Origin: Streptomyces sp. NBC_00236
GTDB taxonomy: Bacteria > Actinomycetota > Actinomycetes > Streptomycetales > Streptomycetaceae
Length of the DNA stretch: 64,000 bases
Direction: 5' to 3'
Assembly (NCBI RefSeq): GCF_036195045.1
Contig: NZ_CP108100.1
Coordinates: forward strand, 992,001 to 1,056,000
Shown here piece after piece: positions 38,247 to 46,784 of the stretch. Position 1 is the first letter of the stretch; each line of letters starts with the position of its first letter. Below the pieces are notes generated by a model. It did no database searches. It was not told the DNA's origin and saw only the letters and a list, made by a program, of their open reading frames with translations. A program made the position numbers and the translations under genes.

Positions 38247-39887
38247 TCACTCGTTCGGTCGTACGTAGACAGTTTGTCCGAAGACGACGGTGCGCAGGCA
38301 GACCGGGAGCTCGCCACCGGGGCTGAGGTCGGGCAGCCCGGGCGTTCCCGACCTGGGATCCGTCGACCAGCGCGCCACCCGGTCGTCCGGGGCCTGGACC
38401 ACCAGTTCCTCGGTGCGCCAGACCGCGTAGTCGGCCGGCGCGCCGGGCACCAGGGTGCCCGCGTCGTCCCGCCCGACCGCCCGCCAGCCGCCCCGGGTGT
38501 GGGCGGTGAAACCGGCCCGTACCGAGATCCGGTGCTCGGGCGTCCGGTGGAACGCGGCCGCCCGCACCGTCCCCCACGGGTCCAGCGGGGTCACCGGGCT
38601 GTCGGAGCCGAACGCGAGGGGCACACCGGCCCGCAGGAGGGCCGCGTACGGGTTGAGGGTCCTCGCCCGCCCGGCACCCAGCCTGCGGGCGTACATGCCC
38701 TCCTCGCCGCCCCAGGCGGCATCGAAGGCGGGCTGGACCGAGGCGGTGAGGCCCAGCTCGGCAAAAGCGGCGACGGTCTCGGGGGTGAGCATCTCGGCGT
38801 GCTCGATGCGGTGCCTGGCGGCCCGGACCCGACCGAGGCCCACCTTCTCGGCCGCCGCCCTGATGCCGTCGACGACGGCGGTGTGCGCCGCGTCGCCGAT
38901 GGCGTGGAAGCCTGCCTGGAGCCCGGCCTCGGTGCAGGCGGCGACATGGGCGGCGATCTGCGCGGCATCCAGATGGGCGGCGCCCGTGACCGGCGCGTCG
39001 GCGTACGGCTCATGGAGGCAGGCGGTGTGGGAGCCGAGCGACCCGTCGACGAAGAGGTCCCCCGCGGCGCCCACCGCCCCGAGCTCCCGGATGCGCCGGG
39101 CGTCCTTCCCGTCGCCGACCTGTTCGGCCCAGTAGCCGAAGACCCGCGGCCCCGGTTCCCCGGCCGCCAGCTTCAGCAGCGAGGTGAAGTCCTCCTCGTC
39201 GGAGATGTCCGGGCCGCCGCACTCGTGGACCGTTCCGATGCCGAGGGACGCCGCGTGGGCCAGCGCGGCACGCTGGGCGTCGGCCCGCTGCCGCGACGAG
39301 ACGGCGCCGTGGGCGGCCGCGCGCACCGCGTGGTGGGCGGCGCCCGTCAGCGGCGCGTCGGGCCGGTAGCCGGCCAGGGAGGCGGCCTGGGGGACGAGAT
39401 CGAGCAGCGCGGTCGTGACGACCGCCGAATGCACGTCGATCCGGGGCAGATAGACCGCCCGCCCGCCCGCCGCCTCGTCCAGCTCGCCGCGCGTGGGCGG
39501 GCGCTGCTCGGGCCAGCGCGTGGCATCCCAGCCGTGCCCCAGGACGACCCGGTCGGACGGGTGCGCCGCCACGTACGACCGCACGAGGGCAAGGGCCTCG
39601 CCGAGGGTGCCCGCACCGGAGAGGTCGAGGCCGGTGAGGGCCAGACCGGTCGATGTGGTGTGGACGTGCGCGTCGGTGAACGCGGGAGTGACCAGGGCCC
39701 CGTCGAGGTCGATCACCTCGTCGACGCCGCTCGCGAACGCGTCGGCGGCTCCTTCGGAACCCACCCAGGCGACATGGCCCCGTTCGACCACCATGGCGGT
39801 CGCGAAGGGGTCGGCGGGGCTGTGGACGTCTCCACCGCGCAGCAGCACGGTGCGGTGTTCGCTCTGGGGGGCGGTGCTCTCGGTCAT
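38247..39887 (-). CDS. Amidohydrolase of the YtcJ-like / exoenzyme-regulatory type
   Basis: Metal-dependent hydrolase, 546 residues, TIM-barrel amidohydrolase-3 group. Metal ligands are visible as TDAHVHTTSTG near residue 78 and the later GFHAIGDAAHTAVVDGI and HRIEHAEML. Small composite beta-sandwich ends flank the barrel (VLLRGGDVHSPADP, VPGAPADYAVW). Substrates of this group are poorly known; long-chain N-acyl amides are common guesses. The start MTESTAPQSE at 39887 is preferred to the longer frame. Confidence 0.83.
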   Translation of the reverse strand: MTESTAPQSEHRTVLLRGGDVHSPADPFATAMVVERGHVAWVGSEGAADAFASGVDEVIDLDGALVTPAFTDAHVHTTSTGLALTGLDLSGAGTLGEALALVRSYVAAHPSDRVVLGHGWDATRWPEQRPPTRGELDEAAGGRAVYLPRIDVHSAVVTTALLDLVPQAASLAGYRPDAPLTGAAHHAVRAAAHGAVSSRQRADAQRAALAHAASLGIGTVHECGGPDISDEEDFTSLLKLAAGEPGPRVFGYWAEQVGDGKDARRIRELGAVGAAGDLFVDGSLGSHTACLHEPYADAPVTGAAHLDAAQIAAHVAACTEAGLQAGFHAIGDAAHTAVVDGIRAAAEKVGLGRVRAARHRIEHAEMLTPETVAAFAELGLTASVQPAFDAAWGGEEGMYARRLGAGRARTLNPYAALLRAGVPLAFGSDSPVTPLDPWGTVRAAAFHRTPEHRISVRAGFTAHTRGGWRAVGRDDAGTLVPGAPADYAVWRTEELVVQAPDDRVARWSTDPRSGTPGLPDLSPGGELPVCLRTVVFGQTVYVRPNE

Positions 39888-39968
39888 GAGGACCAGTCTC
39901 CCGCCTGCCGGGGCCCGCGCGGTGCGCGGCCCCCCTCCGGCCACCCGGGGCCGACGGCGGCGGGGGCG

Positions 39969-40409
39969 TCAGATCTGCGGCGGGCGCGCCTCGTAGGGCG
40001 TGGAGAGGACAACGGTGGTGCGGGTGGAGACACCGGCGAGCGACCGGATCCGGGTGAGCAGGTGCTCCAGCTCCAGCGGGGTGGCGACCCGCACCTTGAG
40101 GATGTAGTTCTCGTCGCCCGCGACGCTGTGGCAGGCCTCCAGTTCCGGGACACCGGCGAGCCGGTCCGCGATGTCGTCCGGCGCACTCGGGTCGAAGGGC
40201 TTCACCGAGATGAACGCGGTCAGGGGCAGCCCGACGGCCTCGGGGTCGACGACCGCGGCATAGCCCCGGATCACCCCGCGCTGCTCCAGCCTGCGGACGC
40301 GCTGATGAACGGCCGAGGTGGAAAGGCCGGTGGCCTTGCCCAGGTCGGTGTAGCTCATCCGCCCGTCCTTGACGAGCAACTCCACGATTTGACGGTCCAG
40401 CTCCTCCAT
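39969..40409 (-). CDS. Lrp/AsnC-family transcriptional regulator
   Basis: 146 residues. The N-terminal helix-turn-helix is LDRQIVELLVKDGRMSYTDLGKATGLSTSAVHQRVRRLEQRGVI. The C-terminal RAM ligand domain shows AFISVKPFDPS and CHSVAGDENYILKVRVATPLELEHLL. Such proteins form octamer or dimer assemblies and sense amino acids. The start MEELDRQ at 40409 is preferred to the frame extending to 40496. The start codon lies inside the palindrome TCCATATGGA (40405-40414), a possible self-regulation site. The target may be the amidohydrolase or acyl-CoA dehydrogenase region. Confidence 0.86.
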   Translation of the reverse strand: MEELDRQIVELLVKDGRMSYTDLGKATGLSTSAVHQRVRRLEQRGVIRGYAAVVDPEAVGLPLTAFISVKPFDPSAPDDIADRLAGVPELEACHSVAGDENYILKVRVATPLELEHLLTRIRSLAGVSTRTTVVLSTPYEARPPQI

Positions 40410-40611
40410 ATGGATCAATCTATGGCCACTGGCCCTCCAGGCACAGCCGTGGAGGGCGGTGAAGGGCACCTGCGAGCGGCATGTGACGAATGCCACAGGT
40501 TTACGCGCCGGTAGCCGGGCCCCTCACGGTTACGGCGGATGCGTGACGGGAAGTGCTTGCTGTGGTCGAGGCCGCGGCGCCTTGTCGGCCCACCCGAGGG
40601 GGGAATTTCCC

Positions 40612-41013
40612 ATGCAGAGCCTGAAGCTCACCGGACGTACCGAACCGGAGCCCGTTGATCCTTTCGAGGACACCGCTCCCGACGCGTACGACACGTTCGA
40701 GATGTACCGGGTCGTCTGCCCGGACTGTGCGCAGCCCATCGCACTCCTGGCGGACGAGGACGTGCTGCCGGAGCACGCACTGTGCCCCACTCCGTGGAAC
40801 CCGTTCGTCCTGACGGTGTGCGCCGGAACCGGCCGCGCCGCCTCCGCGGCCCGGCCCGCCGACGAGACCGCGGAGGCCCAGGAGCAGGAGACGGCCCTGC
40901 TGCTGACGCTCCCCCAGGGGCTCGACTGGAGGATGCAGCCGTTCTCGCACGCCGGGGGCGCCGGTTCGCACCCGCTCCGGGTGCCCCACCAGCCTCGCCG
41001 CGACGCCGCCTGA
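40612..41013 (+). CDS. Hypothetical protein with a Cys pair
   Basis: 133 residues with no recognised family. A motif RVVCPDCAQPIALLADEDVLPEHALCPTPWNPF gives CxxC and a third Cys, possibly a zinc site. The acidic/Ala middle and His/Pro/Arg tail look disordered. The ATG at 40612 has GAGGGGGGAA twelve bases upstream. It follows the divergent Lrp gene and ends at a hairpin terminator, so it is probably transcribed alone. Confidence 0.6.
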   Translation: MQSLKLTGRTEPEPVDPFEDTAPDAYDTFEMYRVVCPDCAQPIALLADEDVLPEHALCPTPWNPFVLTVCAGTGRAASAARPADETAEAQEQETALLLTLPQGLDWRMQPFSHAGGAGSHPLRVPHQPRRDAA

Positions 41014-41020
41014 GACTGCC

Positions 41021-41067
41021 GCGCTCCCGGGCCGTCCGCCTCATCCGCCGGACGGGCCCGGGAGCGC
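41021..41067. terminator. Hairpin terminator after hypothetical gene
   Basis: GCGCTCCCGGGCCGTCCG pairs with CGGACGG(G)CCCGGGAGCGC, with one bulged G. It starts eight bases after the stop at 41013. Confidence 0.7.
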
Positions 41068-41224
41068 CGGGACGGACCGCCCGCACCACGCCCCGGCCGG
41101 AGCGCGGCGATGCGGGTGGTCCGCAGCCGCTCCGGACCGGGGCGACACGCCAAGAGGACCTGGCGAACAGGCGCTCGGATCGGCCGGGCAGTGACCCGGC
41201 CCGGCTCCGTACCGTTGGCCCGGC

Positions 41225-41533
41225 ATGACCCTGCTGCATTCCACGGCCGGCCCCGGTCGTCGCCGTCTCACCGCTCCGGCCTCCGAAGAATCGGTTCCGC
41301 AGCCCCCTGCCCCGGCGGCTCCGTCACCGACGCCCCGTCCGGCACCGCGATCCGGGCCCCACTCGACCGATCCGCCCCTCTACCGGGCGCTGCTCCGGCA
41401 CTGGGAGAGCACCGGCAGGACACTGCCGGGCCGCCACGACCAGGAGTGGAACCGGATCATGACGACGCCGGTGTGGGCGGACCGTCCGCCGCGGGTCAGC
41501 GCGTCTCGGGACCCGCGAGGTGGCGAGCGATGA
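41225..41533 (+). CDS. Small conserved-looking hypothetical protein
   Basis: 102 residues. The N-terminal 50 are Pro/Ala/Ser-rich, and the ordered part LYRALLRHWESTGRTLPGRHDQEWNRIM looks like a short conserved helix pair. No function is recognised. TACCGT lies nine bases before the ATG, consistent with a leaderless mRNA. The last 38 bp overlap the 3' end of the convergent acyl-CoA dehydrogenase gene, so antisense interference is possible. Confidence 0.5.
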   Translation: MTLLHSTAGPGRRRLTAPASEESVPQPPAPAAPSPTPRPAPRSGPHSTDPPLYRALLRHWESTGRTLPGRHDQEWNRIMTTPVWADRPPRVSASRDPRGGER

Positions 41534-42668
41534 CCATCCGCTGGATCTGGTTGGTGCCCTCGACGATCTGCAGCACCTTCGCCTCGCGCATCAGCCGCTC
41601 GACGGGGAAGTCCAGCGTGTAGCCGTATCCGCCGAGCACCTGGACGGCGTCGATGGTGACCCGCATCGCGGCGTCCGTGCAGAAGAGCTTGGCCATGGCC
41701 GCCTGCCGCGAGAAGGGGCTTCCCGCGTCGCGCAGCCGGGCCGCCTCCAGGTAGAGCGCGCGGCCCGCCTCGATCTGGGTGGCCATGTCGGCGAGCATGA
41801 AACGCAGACCCTGGAAGTCGGCGATGGGACGGCCGAACTGCCGGCGCCCGGTGGCGTAGGCGACGGCCTCGTTCATGGCTGCCTGCGCCACGCCGATGGC
41901 ACAGGCGGCGATGCCCAGCCGGCCGGAGTCGAGCGCGGACAGGGCGATCGCGAAGCCCTGCCCCTCGTCACCGATCCGGCGCGCGTCGGGGACCCGCACA
42001 CCGTCGAAGTGCAGCTGGGCGGTGGGCGAGCCCTTCATCCCCATCTTCTTCTCGGGCACGGCCGCGCTCAGGCCCGCGGCGTCGCCGGGGACCAGGAAGG
42101 CGGTGATGCCGCGGGGGCCGTCGACGCCGGTGCGGGCCAGGACCGTGTAGAAGTCGGCGATGCCGCCGTGGGTGATCCAGGCCTTGGTTCCGGTGATGAC
42201 CCAGTCCTCACCGTCCCGTACGGCCTTGGTGCGCAACGAGGCGGCGTCGGAGCCCGAGGCGGGCTCGGAAAGGCAGTAGGCGCCCAGCAGACCTCCCGAG
42301 AGCATCGCCGGGAGGTGGTCGGCCTGCTGGTCCTTGGTGCCGTAGCCGGCGACCGCGTGGCAGGCGAGGGAGTGGACGCTGACGCCGAGTCCGACGGTGA
42401 GCCGGGCGGCGGCGAGCTCCTCGAGGACCTGGAGGTAGACCTCGTACGGCTGGTCCCCGCCGCCGTGGGCGGAGTCGTAGGGCAGGCCGAGCAGGCCGGA
42501 CTCGGAGAGCAGGGTGAAGATCTCGCGCGGGAAACGGCCCGCGTCCTCCTCCTCGGCGGCCCGCGGCACGATCTCCCGCTGGGCGATGTCGCGGACGAGC
42601 GCGACGAGTTGCCTGGACTCCTCGGTGGGCAGACGGCGTTCCACCGATTGCAGGGCACGGTCGGACAT
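41496..42668 (-). CDS. Acyl-CoA dehydrogenase
   Basis: FAD-dependent alpha,beta-dehydrogenase of acyl-CoA thioesters, 390 residues. Family signatures are GAYCLSEPASGSDAASL, ITGTKAWITHGGIADFY, RRQFGRPIADFQGLRFML and QVLGGYGYTLDFPVERLMREAKVLQIVEGTNQIQRM, with the catalytic Glu at about 370 in the last. The chain-length preference is unknown. The start MSDRALQSVE at 42668 is preferred; the frame upstream is unlike coding sequence. Confidence 0.9.
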   Translation of the reverse strand: MSDRALQSVERRLPTEESRQLVALVRDIAQREIVPRAAEEEDAGRFPREIFTLLSESGLLGLPYDSAHGGGDQPYEVYLQVLEELAAARLTVGLGVSVHSLACHAVAGYGTKDQQADHLPAMLSGGLLGAYCLSEPASGSDAASLRTKAVRDGEDWVITGTKAWITHGGIADFYTVLARTGVDGPRGITAFLVPGDAAGLSAAVPEKKMGMKGSPTAQLHFDGVRVPDARRIGDEGQGFAIALSALDSGRLGIAACAIGVAQAAMNEAVAYATGRRQFGRPIADFQGLRFMLADMATQIEAGRALYLEAARLRDAGSPFSRQAAMAKLFCTDAAMRVTIDAVQVLGGYGYTLDFPVERLMREAKVLQIVEGTNQIQRMVIARHLAGPETR

Positions 42669-42913
42669 GACGGCGCTCTCCTCCCTGTCGGGCGTTGCGG
42701 CGGTCGCACGCGCGGGGTGTGAGCGGCGCCGCCGGGGGATCTCCGGACGATGCCCGGAAAACACTGCTGCCCAGCCGATGTTGCCCTCCCGGATTACGAG
42801 AGGCGCAGGCAGGCGGCTGTGGCGGGTTGAGTATGCCCGATCGGACGGCATCCGTCACCGGTTGACAGAACGCGCCCGAAGAGCGGTGGGGCAGCCGGGA
42901 CGATCACGGAAAT

Positions 42914-42955
42914 TGGTCCGAACCATTGACCCAACTGGTCTAGTCCATCTACGGT
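42914..42955 (+). promoter_or_regulatory. Chitinase promoter with DasR-like repeats
   Basis: TGGTCCGAACCA at 42914 and TGGTCTAGTCCA at 42936 form a 22-bp-spaced pair like the direct repeats of Streptomyces chitinase promoters. The second, with flanks ACTGGTCTAGTCCAT, matches the DasR dre consensus at about 13 of 16 bases. TTGACC at 42926, 18 bases and TACGGT at 42950 form a candidate -35/-10 pair, so the second repeat lies in the spacer. The remainder of 42669-43049 holds no gene. Confidence 0.7.
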
Positions 42956-43049
42956 TTCGGCGAACCGACTTTCCGCGTTCATGCCAAATTCACATACGCG
43001 GGAAGGCCGGCCGTCCACTGGCACGTCCCCTCCCCCACGAGGAGCAACC

Positions 43050-44324
<1,275 letters not shown>

Positions 44325-44344
44325 CGTCGTCGCGGCAGGCATGA

Positions 44345-44375
44345 GGGGCGGGGAGCCGGGCAGGCTCCCCGCCCC
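44345..44375. terminator. Terminator after chitinase
   Basis: GGGGCGGGGAGCC pairs exactly with GGCTCCCCGCCCC around a 5-base loop. It is 21 bp after the chitinase stop and 26 bp from the end of the convergent small gene. Confidence 0.85.
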
Positions 44376-44400
44376 CGTCACGTCCGGGGCCGGACGCGGG

Positions 44401-44553
44401 TCACATGAGTCCGAGCTGCGTGACGAACATCGCGACGACGACGACAAGCGTCCAGCCCAGGACGTTCTCCAGCAGCTTGGAGCCGTCGTCGGGCCCGCCG
44501 GTCCGTGCGCGGCGGCGGGCAAGGGTGGTGGTTGCGGCGGAAGTCGCGGTCAT
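44401..44553 (-). CDS. Small single-helix membrane protein
   Basis: 50 residues beginning MTATSAATTTLARRRARTGG. A polar basic N-terminus is followed by one hydrophobic helix, LGWTLVVVVAMFVTQLGLM, at the extreme C-terminus, the form of a tail-anchored small protein. The function is unknown. A longer frame to 44736 exists but has non-coding character. The 216 bp to the next gene contain only a possible promoter. Confidence 0.55.
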   Translation of the reverse strand: MTATSAATTTLARRRARTGGPDDGSKLLENVLGWTLVVVVAMFVTQLGLM

Positions 44554-44769
44554 GGCATCTCGTTCGGTCGGCCGGCAGTCGTTGTCCCCCGAGGACCCGA
44601 CCACAGTGCCAGCCCGACGGTCCACCGGGGTAGAGATCTGCGTCACGGCCCCGGGGCCGCCCGGACCGCGCCGGGGGATGCCGACAGCCGCCGGGGCCCG
44701 GTACCGGGCGGCCGCCGGACGGGTGGGAAAGCACAATGGCAGGTGCCGCCTGTGCCCGACACCACACCG

Positions 44770-45048
44770 CTATCCAGGCGTGCGGACAGCCTCATGGACC
44801 GTGCCGCGAAGGCGTCGCAGGGCGAACATCGCACCGACTCCCGGAATCAGGGCCGTCCACCTGGCACCCGACGAAGCCGCGCCCGGAGCGACCCAGGTCA
44901 GCGCGATGGCGACGAGGTAGGCCGTGCCGTGGAGCGGTCCGCAGAGCGAGCTGACCGGCTCGGCGTGCACGGTGAGCACATTGGCCAGCAGGACGACGAG
45001 GGAGACGGCCTCGACGGCGGCCGCGACCCGCAGGGAACGCACGCTCAT
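44770..45048 (-). CDS. DUF3817-family small membrane protein
   Basis: 92 residues with about three hydrophobic helices: AAAVEAVSLVVLLANVLTVHA, LHGTAYLVAIALTWVAPG and ALIPGVGAMFALRRLRG. The pattern of a polar GPLHG after the first helix matches DUF3817 (YdzA-like) proteins, of unknown role. Its ATG overlaps the upstream stop by one base (TGATG), so it is translated with the DUF2269-like gene. Confidence 0.65.
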   Translation of the reverse strand: MSVRSLRVAAAVEAVSLVVLLANVLTVHAEPVSSLCGPLHGTAYLVAIALTWVAPGAASSGARWTALIPGVGAMFALRRLRGTVHEAVRTPG

Positions 45049-45524
45049 CACGCACCCGTCGTGGAGCCGGGGCGGACGATCATGAGGATCACGACGACCG
45101 TCCACAGCAGGTTGAAGACGCCGGTGAGCATGGCCAGCCGGCTTGCCGGAGGAGGCGGCGCGTCCGCGGCGGCCGACCCGTCGGCCGCCGCCATGACGCG
45201 CCGCTGGCCGGGCAGGACGGCCATCGCCAGGACGGCTGCGGCGACCGCGGTCAGGGCGATCGAGATGACGAGCCATACATCGGTGAGGACACCGAGCCGG
45301 GCAGCGGTGGCGAACCCGAACACAGGGACGGCGATCCCGAAGAGCGCGTAGCCGCGGCAGATGCGGTGCAGGACCGCGGCGACCCCGGCGGCCCGGCCGG
45401 CCCGGTCCTCCCCCTCGGCCGTCAACTGCCGTGCGTAGCGCGGAAACATCGAGGCGGCCACGGCGATCGGGCCGATCGCCAGGATCGCCACCAGGACATG
45501 CACGGACAACAGCACCTTGGTCAC
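45048..45524 (-). CDS. DUF2269-like integral membrane protein
   Basis: 158 residues with four hydrophobic helices: VHVLVAILAIGPIAVAASMFP, YALFGIAVPVFGFATAARLG, WLVISIALTAVAAAVLAMAVLP and a last one, NLLWTVVVILMIV. The helix pattern and length suit DUF2269. The GTG start at 45524 has GGGGAG eight bases upstream; the frame beyond it is a shadow. It is divergent from the PadR gene and is probably its target. Confidence 0.65.
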   Translation of the reverse strand: MTKVLLSVHVLVAILAIGPIAVAASMFPRYARQLTAEGEDRAGRAAGVAAVLHRICRGYALFGIAVPVFGFATAARLGVLTDVWLVISIALTAVAAAVLAMAVLPGQRRVMAAADGSAAADAPPPPASRLAMLTGVFNLLWTVVVILMIVRPGSTTGA

Positions 45525-45553
45525 TGCGAGCTCTCCCCTTGGCAGCAAATATG

Positions 45554-45604
45554 TTGGCTGCCAATAGATAGCATGCCAACTATGCCGTTGTGTAGGCTGC
45601 CTAC
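45554..45604. promoter_or_regulatory. Divergent PadR-type operators
   Basis: TTGGCTGCCAA (45554-45564) and GCATGCCAACTATG (45571-45584) form a broken dyad about GTTGGC/GCCAAC. A perfect palindrome GTAGGC-T-GCCTAC follows at 45592-45604. The second includes a TAGGCT box eight bases before the padR ATG, as for a leaderless transcript. The dyad should let PadR control both itself and the DUF2269 gene. Confidence 0.6.
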
Positions 45605-45606
45605 TC

Positions 45607-45948
45607 ATGAGACAGGACGCGGTACGGGGCCATCTGGACGGGCTGCTTCTCGCCGTTCTCGAACAAGGCCCCCTGCACGGATACGCGATCATCACGGCGG
45701 TACAGGAGCGCAGCGCGGGAGCGCTCGAACTGCGCACGGGCACGATCTACCCGGCCCTGAACCGCCTCGAGCGAGTAGGGCTCCTCCGCAGCAGCTGGCA
45801 GTCCGTCGGGGAGCGGCGCAGGCGCTGCTACGAACTCACCGACGCGGGGCAGCGCACCCTGGCCGGCGAGCGGACGGCGTGGATCGAGTTCACGACGGCG
45901 ATCGGTTCGGTCCTGAATCCGGCGGCACCGCCCGGATTCGCCACATGA
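45607..45948 (+). CDS. PadR-family transcriptional regulator
   Basis: 113 residues, a short PadR protein. The winged helix is HLDGLLLAVLEQGPLHGYAIITAVQERS ... RTGTIYPALNRLERVGLLRSSW, with a short dimerisation helix after YELTDAGQRTLAGERTAW. No ribosome site precedes the ATG. Its stop overlaps the start of the next gene (ATGA), the usual PadR plus membrane-partner arrangement. Confidence 0.9.
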   Translation: MRQDAVRGHLDGLLLAVLEQGPLHGYAIITAVQERSAGALELRTGTIYPALNRLERVGLLRSSWQSVGERRRRCYELTDAGQRTLAGERTAWIEFTTAIGSVLNPAAPPGFAT

Positions 45949-46640
45949 GCTCCGCGGGACGGACGACCGACCCGGTCGAGGAGTACGTCACCTCGCTGGA
46001 ATCGGCCCTGCACGGCCCCGCCCGGGCCAGGGCGAGGCTCGTCGAGGAGGTACGCGACGGCCTCACGGACTCCGTGGCGGAGTACGCCCAGCGGGGACTG
46101 CCCTACGGTCGCGCCGCCGCCGAGGCAGTGCGCGAATTCGGGAGCGCGCTCGGCCTCGTAGAAAGCTGCCAGCGGGAACTGACCATCGCCCAGGCCCGGC
46201 ACACGGCCCGGCGCATCGCCATGACGGCACCCTTCCTCGTGGCCTGCTGGTACCTCGTCCACCACGCCGACCAGGACCAGCAGGTGCCGCGGACCGCTCA
46301 GCTGATGGCGGCGCACCTGGCGGGTGTCGCGCTCGTCGCGACCCTGCTCGTGGCAGTGGCACTCGCCGCCACCGGCACCCTGGCCCGCAGGCTGCCCACC
46401 CCGGACCGGCTGCCGCGCATGGTGGGATGGGCGGGCACGACCGCCAGCGTGTCCATGGCCGTCGCCGCGCTCGCCCTCGCCACCGCCTCCGCCCTGGCCA
46501 CGAACTGGTCGCTGACAGCGCTCGCCGGCGCACTCGCCGCCGCCTCGCACGGCTGGATGGCCGGCTCGGTCCGCGCCTGCCGTGCCTGCGCGCGTCTGCC
46601 GGTCATGGAACGCGCGGTCGAGCACGAACGGTCCGGGTGA
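45945..46640 (+). CDS. HAAS-domain membrane protein coupled to PadR
   Basis: 231 residues. The N-terminal 80 residues form the HAAS/permease-prefix helical domain (DPVEEYVTSLESALHGPARARARLVEEVRDGLTD and AAEAVREFGSALGLV). Four hydrophobic segments follow, for example MTAPFLVACWYLVHH and LAGVALVATLLVAVALA. PadR-HAAS pairs are widespread in Firmicutes and actinobacteria. The membrane protein is thought to modulate or be modulated by the regulator; its own role is unclear. Expression is coupled by the 4-bp overlap. Confidence 0.78.
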   Translation: MSSAGRTTDPVEEYVTSLESALHGPARARARLVEEVRDGLTDSVAEYAQRGLPYGRAAAEAVREFGSALGLVESCQRELTIAQARHTARRIAMTAPFLVACWYLVHHADQDQQVPRTAQLMAAHLAGVALVATLLVAVALAATGTLARRLPTPDRLPRMVGWAGTTASVSMAVAALALATASALATNWSLTALAGALAAASHGWMAGSVRACRACARLPVMERAVEHERSG

Positions 46641-46784
46641 CCGGCACGGCGTTCGCCCGGTTCCCCGGCCCCCGGCAGGTCACAGGCCCGGACGGCGCGA
46701 GACAAATCGAGGGCGACCGCGCTGGTGCCGACCTGCCGGTACCGGAAGGCGCCGGCCGGTCCTCCTCGCCGACGGTCCGGCGGG

